Of a DNA stretch of 64,000 bases, positions 8,092-16,700 are shown piece by piece. Numbering within the stretch: position 1 is the first letter of the stretch; each line of letters begins with the position of its first letter. Under the pieces are notes generated by a model that ran no database searches, was not told the DNA's origin, and saw nothing but the letters and a program-made list of their open reading frames with translations. The DNA is from JAJPHW01 sp963771505 (lineage in GTDB: Bacteria > Acidobacteriota > Terriglobia > Terriglobales > Acidobacteriaceae), in contig CAVYTO010000002.1 of NCBI GenBank assembly GCA_963771505.1, forward strand, positions 682,001 through 746,000, written 5' to 3'. A program made the translations under genes and the position numbers.

Positions 8092-9942
8092 ATGTCTAGC
8101 CTGGAACGTCCTGTGGAACTGGCCTCCATAGCGAGTGAACTGCCGTCTCACAGTCACTCGGCTGAATTACAGGCTGACCTGGCCCAAGCCACTTCGGTGG
8201 AAAGCCTGGTCAGTATGCGCTCGCGCCAAAATCCTGGCGCTACCGCCCTATTTTCAGCCAGCGATGCGTTCGCGTACGGCGAACTCGAGCGGCAATCCAA
8301 CCAATTAGCACACCATCTGCGCGGACTGGGTATAGGCCCGGACGTGCTCGTCGGTCTCTGTCTCGAACGGACTCCGGCCATGGTAATTGCGGCGCTTGCC
8401 ATTCTCAAAGCCGGAGGAGCTTACCTTCCCCTTGATCCGACATATCCCCCGGACCGATTGGCTTACATGCTTGAGGACGCTGGCGCGCCTGTCGTCATCA
8501 CCCGCAACTCTCTGGTGCATGTGCTGCCGGTAGCCGGGCGCACGGTAGTCACGCTCGACAAAAGCTCGGCTGAGATTGCACGCCAGCCACGCACCGCGCC
8601 TGCGTCTTTAGCAGATGGAAAAGACCTTGCGTATGTGATTTACACTTCGGGCTCCGATGGTCGCCCCAAAGGCGTAGAGATTACGCGCGATGGTTTGATG
8701 AACTTGATTCGCTGGCATCAGCGAGCGTTCAACGCGTCCGCGCTTGATCGCGCCAGTCAGGTCGCGAGTATGAGCTTCGATGCGGCCGTCTGGGAGATCT
8801 GGCCATATCTTGCGGTTGGGGCCAGCGTCCACTTCTGTGACGAAATTACACGCCTGACCCACGCCTCGTTGCAGACCTGGCTGATCAGTGAACGCATCAC
8901 GATTGGCTTTGTCCCAACCACGCTCGCCGAAGAATTGATGTTGATGAAGTGGCCTGCGCACACCGCGTTGCGCACACTGCTCACCGGCGCCGATACTCTG
9001 CACCGCTATCCGCCAGCAGGTTTGCCCTTCGATGTGGTGAACAATTACGGACCGACAGAATGCACGGTGGTGTCCACTTCCGGCATAGTGCCTTTGTCCG
9101 GTTCCACGCTCAAACCGACCGTAGGTCGAGCCATCGGCAGCGTTGAAATCGTTGTCGTGGATGAACAATTGCAGCCCGTCGCAGATGGCGTCAGCGGGGA
9201 AATTTGTATCGGCGGCGCCGGACTAGCTCGCGGCTACCGGAAGCGCCCAGATTTGACCGCTGAAAAGTTTATTTCCAGCCAGACTGCGGGCAGGCTCTAC
9301 CGCTCTGGCGACCTTGGACGCATGCTGCCCGGCGGCGAACTCGAATTCATCGGTCGCATGGATGGTCAACTCAAGATTCGCGGTTATCGAGTTGAACCCA
9401 ACGAAGTCGTCACCGTCCTCGATCAGCACACCGGTGTACAGGCGAGCGCCGTCGTTACCCGGCAGGATACTGGCGAGAACAAACAACTCGTCGCGTACAT
9501 CGTGCCGGCGGCGGACAGCACACTGACTTACGCGTCTTTGCTTTCCTTCTTGCGCGAGCGTCTTCCCGATTACATGGTCCCGGCAATTTTTGTTCGCACC
9601 GAGTCTTTGCCACTCACTCCAAACGGAAAAGTGGATCGTGCGGGCTTACCCGCGCCCAGCGCGAGCAACCTGATCGGAGATGCGAGCAGCGAAGTTTCCA
9701 CGCCTACCCAGGAAAAAGTTGCGGGCGTCTTGGCCGAGTTGCTTGGGGTTCAGGGTATCGGGGCCCACGACAATTTCTTTTTTCTCGGCGGACACTCGCT
9801 GCTGGGCACTCAATTAATTGCCCGCTTACGGGACATGTTCGGAGTTGAAGTTTCGCTTCGTCGGATTTTCGACTCCCCAACTGCAGCCGAACTCGCCGCC
9901 GAAATCGATTCCCGGCTGGAGCAGGCTCCGTCGCGTCGCTGA
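8092..9942 (+). CDS. NRPS didomain A-T, leucine code
   Basis: A 616-residue stand-alone adenylation plus carrier protein. A-domain motifs are YVIYTSGSDGRPKG (A3), FDAAVWE (A4), NNYGPTE (A5) and TPNGKVDR (A10). The carrier domain has FLGGHSL with the phosphopantetheine serine at 569. There is no condensation or thioesterase domain. Hand alignment to GrsA gives the code DAWFLGNVVK, which is a published leucine code. The A3 loop has Asp where Thr/Ser is usual (SGSDG). It is followed after 11 bases by a P450. Such A-T/P450 pairs (for example NovH/NovI and NikP1/NikQ) load an amino acid and hydroxylate it at the beta carbon while it is tethered. I infer a leucyl or beta-hydroxyleucyl carrier protein that feeds the C-A-T-TE protein encoded next. 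Confidence 0.92.
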   Translation: MSSLERPVELASIASELPSHSHSAELQADLAQATSVESLVSMRSRQNPGATALFSASDAFAYGELERQSNQLAHHLRGLGIGPDVLVGLCLERTPAMVIAALAILKAGGAYLPLDPTYPPDRLAYMLEDAGAPVVITRNSLVHVLPVAGRTVVTLDKSSAEIARQPRTAPASLADGKDLAYVIYTSGSDGRPKGVEITRDGLMNLIRWHQRAFNASALDRASQVASMSFDAAVWEIWPYLAVGASVHFCDEITRLTHASLQTWLISERITIGFVPTTLAEELMLMKWPAHTALRTLLTGADTLHRYPPAGLPFDVVNNYGPTECTVVSTSGIVPLSGSTLKPTVGRAIGSVEIVVVDEQLQPVADGVSGEICIGGAGLARGYRKRPDLTAEKFISSQTAGRLYRSGDLGRMLPGGELEFIGRMDGQLKIRGYRVEPNEVVTVLDQHTGVQASAVVTRQDTGENKQLVAYIVPAADSTLTYASLLSFLRERLPDYMVPAIFVRTESLPLTPNGKVDRAGLPAPSASNLIGDASSEVSTPTQEKVAGVLAELLGVQGIGAHDNFFFLGGHSLLGTQLIARLRDMFGVEVSLRRIFDSPTAAELAAEIDSRLEQAPSRR

Positions 9943-9953
9943 TTTCCCCCAAA

Positions 9954-11261
9954 ATGGCCATCCCCATTTCTAAGAGCGTTGCATCAAGCGAAGTCGATCC
10001 GGTAGCCATTGCTGCGGGTAAGGCGTCGCATCCGCTCAGCTTATACCGATTGCTGGATCCTGAAGTTCTGGCAGATCCTTATCCGCTCTATCGGCAGTTG
10101 CGGGAAGAAGATCCAGTGCACTGGGACCCTTTCCTGCACGCCTGGGTGGTTACCCGGTACGCCGAGGTGGTGCAGGTGTTGTACAACTTTTCAGCGAATC
10201 GGACGCCCTCGCCGGAGCAACTCACTGCGATGGGGCTTTCGGGACTAAGCCCGATTGCCGAAGTGATGGTGCAGCAAATGCTGTTCATGGATGCGCCAGC
10301 GCACACTCGCCTGCGCAGCCTGTGCGCCGAAGCGTTCACCCCGCAACGGGTCGAAGTGTTGCGCAGTCACATTCAGGAAATTGCGGAAAGCCTGCTCGAC
10401 CGCGTTCAAGCCGCCGGACGCATGGAAATAATTAACGATTTTGCCGCGCCACTGCCCGCAATCGTCACTGCGGAAATGCTGGGCGTTCCTTCATCCGACC
10501 ATGAGCAGATGAAAAGCTGGTCCGCGGATTTTGCCGAAATGCTGGGCAACTTTCAACACAATCCCAACCGTATCAAAAGCGTTCTGCGCAGCCTTGAAGA
10601 TATGATCCTGTATTTTCAAGGCATGATTCGCGAATTGCGCCGTCAGCCTCGACCCGGGCTCGTGAATGCCCTGCTGACAGCGGAAATTAAGGGCGACCGG
10701 CTGAGTGAACAGGAAGTCATCGCAAATTCTATTCTGACCATGGTCGGCGGCCAGGAAACAACAACCAATCTTATCGGAAACGGAATTCTGACTCTTCTCA
10801 AGAACGACGATCAGCGCGAACAACTGCGTCGTGACCCTTCTATCACTCAGAGCGCGACCGAGGAACTGCTGCGTTTTGAAAGCCCGAGCCAATATACCGG
10901 CCGCCTGGCTCCACGCGACCTTGAACTTGGGGGCAAGAAAATTGCCAAACGTCAGGCCGTTCTTGCCGTGATGGGTGCTGCCAATCGCGATCCCGAGCGC
11001 TTCCCTGAGCCTGACAAACTCGATCTCGCTCGGAAAGATAATCGCCATCTCGCTTTTGGGTGGGGACCGCACTTTTGTTTTGGAGCTCCACTTGCGCGCA
11101 TTGAAGGTCAAATCGCGTTTGCCACGCTTCTGCGGCGATTGCCCGATCTGCATCTTGAGCCCGGCCCGCAAGTGTGGCGTGACAACCTTGGCCTGCGGGG
11201 CCTGAGTGAACTGAAGGTCGCGTTTTCTCCCAATGGACCGCGGTCGCCGCAGATAAATTGA
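9954..11261 (+). CDS. Cytochrome P450
   Basis: A 435-residue soluble bacterial-type P450. The heme ligand is C375 in FGWGPHFCFGAPLA. The I-helix has VGGQETTTN, and the K-helix ExxR is EELLRFE. No membrane segment is present, so it needs a separate ferredoxin and reductase, neither of which is in the window. It lies between the leucine-code A-T didomain and the C-A-T-TE synthetase with gaps of 11 and 13 bases. The family oxidises unactivated carbons. By analogy with NovI, NikQ and similar enzymes it probably hydroxylates the aminoacyl group on the upstream carrier domain, giving beta-hydroxyleucine. A late tailoring role on a free peptide or a lipid is the alternative. Confidence 0.94.
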   Translation: MAIPISKSVASSEVDPVAIAAGKASHPLSLYRLLDPEVLADPYPLYRQLREEDPVHWDPFLHAWVVTRYAEVVQVLYNFSANRTPSPEQLTAMGLSGLSPIAEVMVQQMLFMDAPAHTRLRSLCAEAFTPQRVEVLRSHIQEIAESLLDRVQAAGRMEIINDFAAPLPAIVTAEMLGVPSSDHEQMKSWSADFAEMLGNFQHNPNRIKSVLRSLEDMILYFQGMIRELRRQPRPGLVNALLTAEIKGDRLSEQEVIANSILTMVGGQETTTNLIGNGILTLLKNDDQREQLRRDPSITQSATEELLRFESPSQYTGRLAPRDLELGGKKIAKRQAVLAVMGAANRDPERFPEPDKLDLARKDNRHLAFGWGPHFCFGAPLARIEGQIAFATLLRRLPDLHLEPGPQVWRDNLGLRGLSELKVAFSPNGPRSPQIN

Positions 11262-11274
11262 TTCGACGCCAACC

Positions 11275-14200
11275 TTGAACGCAGCCGTCACAGAACGAAC
11301 GCGAATGGCTTCCGGAGCCAGCATCAGGCCCCGCGGTTCCGTTTTGCATGCCCCATTGTCGTATGGGCAAGAGCAAATTTGGCTGCATTCGCAACTCGTC
11401 CCTGAAATCGCTCTATACAACGAACCAGTTACGCTGAAGAAGTCCGGCCCGCTCGATGTTCCGGTTTTACAGCGCGCTCTCAACGAAATCGTCCGCCGTC
11501 ACGAATCGTGGAGAACGACGTTTGGTTTCGAAGGCGAGCAATTAATCCAAACCGTTCGGCCAGCAGTCGATGTGCAGTTGCAGGTCGCAGACCTCCGCCA
11601 CATCTCGGTCGATCGCCGCGAGGAAGAGTCGCTGCACCTGGCAGCGCAGGATTCACTTCTGCCCTTGGATCTGGCCAATGGGCCGCTGGTGCGAGCGCTG
11701 CTGGTGCATGTTGCCGACGAAGATCATCGGCTTCATTTGACGCTGCATCACATCATTTTCGATGGCACATCTATTTATCGCGTCTTGATGCCTGAGCTTG
11801 CGGCGATCTACGAAGCGTTTCTGCGCGATGAGCCGTCCCCGCTACCGGAACTACCGGTGCAATTCGCCGACTTCGCTACGTGGCAGCGGGAATGGCTTGC
11901 CCAGAGCGGGGCGCTTGACTCGCAACTATCGTACTGGCGTAAACAACTCCAAGCAGTATCCATGCCGCAATTGCCGCTTGACCGGCAGCGCCCGCCAGTC
12001 CAGAGTTTCCGCGGCGCAATCCAGCCGCTCGCGCTGAAGCCGGAATTGAGCCAAAAGTTGAAATTACTGGCCCGGCAAAATGGCTGCACGCTGTTCATGG
12101 CTTTGCTGGCAGGCTTTGCGGGTTTGCTCTACCGTTATTCCGAATCTGAAGACATCGCCATCGGCACGGTAAGTTCAAGCCGCAAGCGTTCAGAACTCGA
12201 AGGGCTGCTGGGATACTTCTTGAATCCGCTGGTGATGCGAAACGATTTTTCCGGTGATCCCAGCTTCCGCCAGGCGTTAAAGCGCGCCCGGGAAGTCACG
12301 CTGGACGCTCTATCGAACGACGACGCGCCCTTCACGCAGATTGTGAACGAGTTGCATCCGGCACGCACGTTGAGCTGCAATCCGTTAATTCAAGCGCTCT
12401 TCACACTCGAGCCGCCCATGCCAGCTGAACTGAACGGCTGGAGCGTCGCTCTCAGTCACTCGCGCGTGGACACTCATCTGGTGAAATTCGATTTGTGCCT
12501 CGAGTTGGACGATGCGCCCGAAGGCATCTCAGGGCGCCTCAAGTTCAATACCGACTTGTTCGACCCGGCCACGGCCGCCAGTATGGCCAGCCACTTCGAA
12601 ACTTTGCTGGAGAGCGCAGCCGCCGATCCCGATATTCCTCTGTCTCGTCTACCCATGTTGAGCGCCAGCGAGCGCGAACGAATCCTGGTGAAGTGGAATC
12701 AAACTTCGGTGCATCTGCCGGCTGCTCCCAGCATTCACAGTTTGTTCGAAGCTCAAGCGAAAAAACGTCCGGACGCCGTCGCGTTGGTCCATCAGGATAC
12801 GAGTTTGAGTTATGGCGAGCTTGATCGCCGCGCGGCCGCAGTGGCTCGCCATCTTGTTGAACACAGGCTAGGACCGGACAAGACCGCCGGTATTTTCATG
12901 GACCCGTGCCCCGACATGTTGATTGCGATTCTGGGCGTGCTGAAAGCCGGCGGCGCGTATATTCCGCTTGATCCCAGTTATCCTCGCCAGCGTTTGCAGA
13001 CGATTGTCCGTGATGCGCAGCCGACGGTTCTGTTAACCACTGCCGCTGAGCGGGAAAAGCTGGGGAAAATTGCGGATGTTGAAATTGTCTGCGTCGATCA
13101 CTTGGATACAAGCCGGCAAATCGCACCCGCTTTGCCGACTGTGAGTGCCGATAACTTGGCCTACATCCTCTACACGTCAGGAACGACTGGAACTCCGCGA
13201 GGAGTCGAAATCACCCACGGCAATTTGGTTCATTCGACCACGGCGCGGCTCGATTACTACAAGACCTCCCAGAGCAGCCGGTTCTTGCTTCTGTCGTCAT
13301 TCGCGTTCGATAGTTCTCTCGCAGGAATTTTTGGGACTTTGTGCGGAGGCGGCACGCTAGTTCTTTGCCCGGGTCCAGTGCAGAACAATTTGCCAGATCT
13401 GGCGAAGCTCGTCGCTGAGAATCAGATAACCGAACTGTTGTGCGTTCCTTCCGTTTATGCCTTGCTGCTTGAACAGGCTCGGCATGGACAGCTGTCCACG
13501 CTCGATCATGTGATATTGGCCGGCGAGGCTTGCCACCCTGACCTCGTTCAGCGGCATTATCGACAACTACCCAAAACCAAACTCTACAACGAATATGGAC
13601 CGACCGAGGCCACCGTCTGGTGCTCGGTCGAGCAGTGCTCGCCAGAACAGCATCGTCCGCTTGTCCCCATCGGCCGACCAATCGCCGATACGCAGATTTA
13701 CTTGCTCGACCGCCATCTTAACCCCGTGCCTGCAGGCGTACCCGGCGAGTTATGCATCGCGGGGCCGGGCGTGGCTCGCGGCTATCGCAATCGTCCCGAG
13801 CTGACCGCGGAGAAATTTGTTGTAAATCCGTTTGCGGTTTCAGCTCCGAATCGACTCTACCGTTCCGGCGACTTGGCCCGGCATTTATCCGATGGATCGC
13901 TTGAATTGTTGGGCCGGCTGGACGAGCAAGTGAAAATTCGCGGCTTCCGGGTTGAATTGGATGAGATTTCTTCAGTAATCTGCACCTATCCCGGAATTCG
14001 AGAAGCAGTGGCCGTGTTGCGAGATCAAGATAGACTGGTCGCTTACTACGTCGCATCGTCGCCGGGAGTAAGCGAATCCTCGTTGCGCAGTTTCCTCAAA
14101 GACCATTTGCCGGAATACATGGTTCCCTCGGCGATCGCGAGCATCGATCGCCTGCCGCAGTTGCCGAATGGCAAACTCGATCGCAGCGCGCTGCCAACGA

Positions 14201-15303
14201 TCTCAGCGGTCAGCGCAACTGCCGTCGTACCCGCGGCCGGCGAGGTCGAGACGCAATTAGCGGAAATTTTCGAAGAAATTCTAGGCAAGCATGGGATTGG
14301 CCGTGGCCAAAGCTTTTTCGATTTAGGCGGACACTCGCTCCTGCTCGCTCGCCTGATTCTGCACATAGAAGAAGCATTCGGAAGGCGTCTTTCCTGGTCG
14401 GAGGTGTTTCGCGCTCCCACCATAGGCGATCTGGCGGCATTCCTCGAAGCTGCGGATTCGGTCGCGCCCAGTAGCGCGATCATCCCGATCCAACCGTCGG
14501 GATCGATGTCACCGCTATTCTGGGTTCGGGGTGGCCCTCTCTATCTTGGGCTCGCACGCAGGCTCGGGAACGATCAGCCGCTTCTCGGTCTCGATCTGCC
14601 GCCCGCTGACGCCGCACAGCTTCCCGCCCCGTGCCGCATTGAAGACATCGCCTCGGCGCTAATCAAGAATATGCGTTCCGTCCAACCGCACGGCCCTTAT
14701 CACCTTGCCGGGTTGTGTGTGAACGGCGTAATAGCCTACGAGATGGCTGCCCAGCTCCGCGATGCAGGGGATCACGTGGGGCTGTTGGCCCTGTTCGACG
14801 CTCAGAATCCTGCGTTTTATCACGACTTTTCGCAAGAAGGCCGGGGTCGGGCTACCTGGAATAAGATCGATTTCCATGTCGGCAAATTGCTAAATGCCTC
14901 GCCAGCAGCGTTACCCGGCATGATGAGGGAACGCATTACCAGAACCGGACAGCGCCTGAATGTGCTGAGATGGAGACTTCAGCGCAGGTTCGCGGTTGCG
15001 CCGAACGAACGCGATCTGCAGGATCTCGACACCATTATTCATCCAGCTTCTTACGACTATCGACCCAAACCCTACACAGGCAAGGTTTTGTTCTTCCAGT
15101 CGAGCGACTGGCCAAAGGGTTCCCATTGGGATTTCTTCGCCGGGTGGCGCGAACTGGTGCCGTCCATGGAGATTTACCGCGTCCAGGGCGGACATGAATC
15201 GATGTTCGCCGATTCTCATGTTCGGCCGATTTTTGAGGGGTTACAGGAAGCCCTGAAATCCTCTAGTCAGGAATCGAATTTTCCGAATTCCGCGACCGCT
15301 TAG
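11275..15303 (+). CDS. NRPS protein C-A-T-TE with cysteine thioesterase
   Basis: A 1,342-residue synthetase. The condensation domain spans about residues 20-450, with an intact HHIIFDG at 158-164 and an LCL-like opening. The adenylation domain spans about 480-960 (YILYTSGTTGTPRG, FDSSLAG, NEYGPTE, LPNGKLDR). The carrier domain serine is 1021 in DLGGHSL, and the rest is a thioesterase. My pocket reading is D S A L I A E V W K, which I cannot assign to an amino acid. The thioesterase nucleophile position reads GLCVNG, with C1148 replacing serine. It could join leucine (or hydroxyleucine) from the preceding A-T protein to its own amino acid and then release the product. The start is a TTG; an ATG ten codons later (11305) is equally possible. 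It is the last gene before a 158-base gap. Confidence 0.93.
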   Translation: MNAAVTERTRMASGASIRPRGSVLHAPLSYGQEQIWLHSQLVPEIALYNEPVTLKKSGPLDVPVLQRALNEIVRRHESWRTTFGFEGEQLIQTVRPAVDVQLQVADLRHISVDRREEESLHLAAQDSLLPLDLANGPLVRALLVHVADEDHRLHLTLHHIIFDGTSIYRVLMPELAAIYEAFLRDEPSPLPELPVQFADFATWQREWLAQSGALDSQLSYWRKQLQAVSMPQLPLDRQRPPVQSFRGAIQPLALKPELSQKLKLLARQNGCTLFMALLAGFAGLLYRYSESEDIAIGTVSSSRKRSELEGLLGYFLNPLVMRNDFSGDPSFRQALKRAREVTLDALSNDDAPFTQIVNELHPARTLSCNPLIQALFTLEPPMPAELNGWSVALSHSRVDTHLVKFDLCLELDDAPEGISGRLKFNTDLFDPATAASMASHFETLLESAAADPDIPLSRLPMLSASERERILVKWNQTSVHLPAAPSIHSLFEAQAKKRPDAVALVHQDTSLSYGELDRRAAAVARHLVEHRLGPDKTAGIFMDPCPDMLIAILGVLKAGGAYIPLDPSYPRQRLQTIVRDAQPTVLLTTAAEREKLGKIADVEIVCVDHLDTSRQIAPALPTVSADNLAYILYTSGTTGTPRGVEITHGNLVHSTTARLDYYKTSQSSRFLLLSSFAFDSSLAGIFGTLCGGGTLVLCPGPVQNNLPDLAKLVAENQITELLCVPSVYALLLEQARHGQLSTLDHVILAGEACHPDLVQRHYRQLPKTKLYNEYGPTEATVWCSVEQCSPEQHRPLVPIGRPIADTQIYLLDRHLNPVPAGVPGELCIAGPGVARGYRNRPELTAEKFVVNPFAVSAPNRLYRSGDLARHLSDGSLELLGRLDEQVKIRGFRVELDEISSVICTYPGIREAVAVLRDQDRLVAYYVASSPGVSESSLRSFLKDHLPEYMVPSAIASIDRLPQLPNGKLDRSALPTISAVSATAVVPAAGEVETQLAEIFEEILGKHGIGRGQSFFDLGGHSLLLARLILHIEEAFGRRLSWSEVFRAPTIGDLAAFLEAADSVAPSSAIIPIQPSGSMSPLFWVRGGPLYLGLARRLGNDQPLLGLDLPPADAAQLPAPCRIEDIASALIKNMRSVQPHGPYHLAGLCVNGVIAYEMAAQLRDAGDHVGLLALFDAQNPAFYHDFSQEGRGRATWNKIDFHVGKLLNASPAALPGMMRERITRTGQRLNVLRWRLQRRFAVAPNERDLQDLDTIIHPASYDYRPKPYTGKVLFFQSSDWPKGSHWDFFAGWRELVPSMEIYRVQGGHESMFADSHVRPIFEGLQEALKSSSQESNFPNSATA

Positions 15304-15461
15304 TAACATCAAGGTAACCAGAAATTAGTCACCTCAAGTTCAAACCACCGTCACTAGACTGCCTCCGCGCCGACACACTAAAGTCGTAGCACTAATGCAC
15401 GCTCTAGAGCGGGAAGAAATCACCAACGGATTAGCGGTTTACACAGCACGCACACAATCTG

Positions 15462-16700
15462 ATGTTTAAGAATTTTCTATCAAAACTGTTTTTGCTCTGC
15501 TTTAGCGTCTTGTTGACGCTTGGCATAGCGGAAGTCGGCCTGCGAATCGCCCACATCGGCTATCCGTCGTTGGGCGGCAAGCTCCAGTTCTTTACCTGGA
15601 ACCCCTATACCGGCGTTTCGCTGCGTCCTGGAGCCGCGGGCATGGCACACATCGAGAATGACGTTTACGTCAAGTTGAACAGCGCCGGGTTCCACGACGT
15701 TGAGCACTCCAAAGCGAAACCGCCGAATACATTCCGTGTGGCGGTTTTGGGCGATTCTTTTACCGAAGCGATGCAGGTTCCTGAAGACAAGTCTTTCACT
15801 TCACTCATGGCCCAGGACCTCGACAATTGTTCGCCGCTAGCCGGCAAAAAAATCGAAACCCTGAACTTCGGAGTGTCCGGATACGGGACAGCACAGGAAT
15901 TGCTGATTCTGCGCCACTACGTTTGGGACTATTCGCCCGACGTAGTTGTGCTCGCCTTTTTCACCGGCAACGATGTGCAGAATAACAACCGCATCTTGCA
16001 GGACGATCCGTACCGTCCGTACTTTGTCCATCAGGATGGCAAGTTGACTTTGGACAATTCTTTCGTGAACGCACCCGGCTGGAAATCACAATTCAGCAAG
16101 CCGCGCCTGATGCTTTCTTGGGCGATCGCACATTCGCGAGTTTTGCAAATCCTGGCGGCTTCGAAAAACTACTTTGCCAGCAGAAACGTGGATGGCGTTA
16201 AGCCTACAGAAATGGGCTTGAACGATGCCGTGTATCACGCGCCTACCGATCCGGTTTGGCAAGACGCATGGAGCGTCACCGACGACCTGATCGGCATAAT
16301 GAATGACGAAGTCAAAGCCCACAACGCTCAACTTCTTGTCGTCACGCTGAGCAGCAGTATTCAAGTCGATCCCGATTCCTCGGCCAGAGACAAACTGGCA
16401 AAGAAGCTTGGAGTGCCGAATTTGTTCTATCCAGACGACCGGGTGCGCGAAATTTCTCAGCGCGACGGGATTCAGTCTTTGACTCTGGCTCCATCATTCC
16501 TGCAATACGCGCAACAAAATGACGTCCAGCTGCACGGCTTTCACGGCAGCCGCCAAGGCCACTGGAACGAAGCCGGCCACAAGCTGGGCGGAGAAATGAT
16601 GGCGCAGAAAGTTTGTCAGATGATCTCGCAACCATCGCCTGCAACCACGAAGGTCACCCGCGTTCCGGGCGCACCCAGCCACTCCGGGGGTGCATTTTGA
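15462..16700 (+). CDS. Membrane-anchored SGNH/GDSL hydrolase-like protein
   Basis: A 412-residue protein with an N-terminal membrane or signal helix (LFLLCFSVLLTLGIAEVGL) and an SGNH fold outside. The serine block is VLGDSFTEAM, and the C-terminal block GHWNEAGHKL carries the His that pairs with it. Proteins of this kind in polysaccharide loci are acyl esterases or periplasmic O-acetyltransferases, related to the AlgX/AlgJ type. The direction of the reaction cannot be told from sequence. It follows the longest gap in the first part of the locus (158 bases), where a new promoter may lie, and its stop overlaps the TTG start of the O-antigen ligase-like gene. Confidence 0.78.
   Translation: MFKNFLSKLFLLCFSVLLTLGIAEVGLRIAHIGYPSLGGKLQFFTWNPYTGVSLRPGAAGMAHIENDVYVKLNSAGFHDVEHSKAKPPNTFRVAVLGDSFTEAMQVPEDKSFTSLMAQDLDNCSPLAGKKIETLNFGVSGYGTAQELLILRHYVWDYSPDVVVLAFFTGNDVQNNNRILQDDPYRPYFVHQDGKLTLDNSFVNAPGWKSQFSKPRLMLSWAIAHSRVLQILAASKNYFASRNVDGVKPTEMGLNDAVYHAPTDPVWQDAWSVTDDLIGIMNDEVKAHNAQLLVVTLSSSIQVDPDSSARDKLAKKLGVPNLFYPDDRVREISQRDGIQSLTLAPSFLQYAQQNDVQLHGFHGSRQGHWNEAGHKLGGEMMAQKVCQMISQPSPATTKVTRVPGAPSHSGGAF

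Noticed and set aside
11800..15300. Assigning an amino acid to the third A domain.
   Set aside because: The pocket D S A L I A E V W K does not match any code I can recall with confidence.
16613..16696. Upstream extension of the O-antigen ligase-like frame inside the SGNH gene.
   Set aside because: It would overlap the preceding gene by 88 bases, and the extra residues are basic and non-hydrophobic; the TTG at 16697 fits better.
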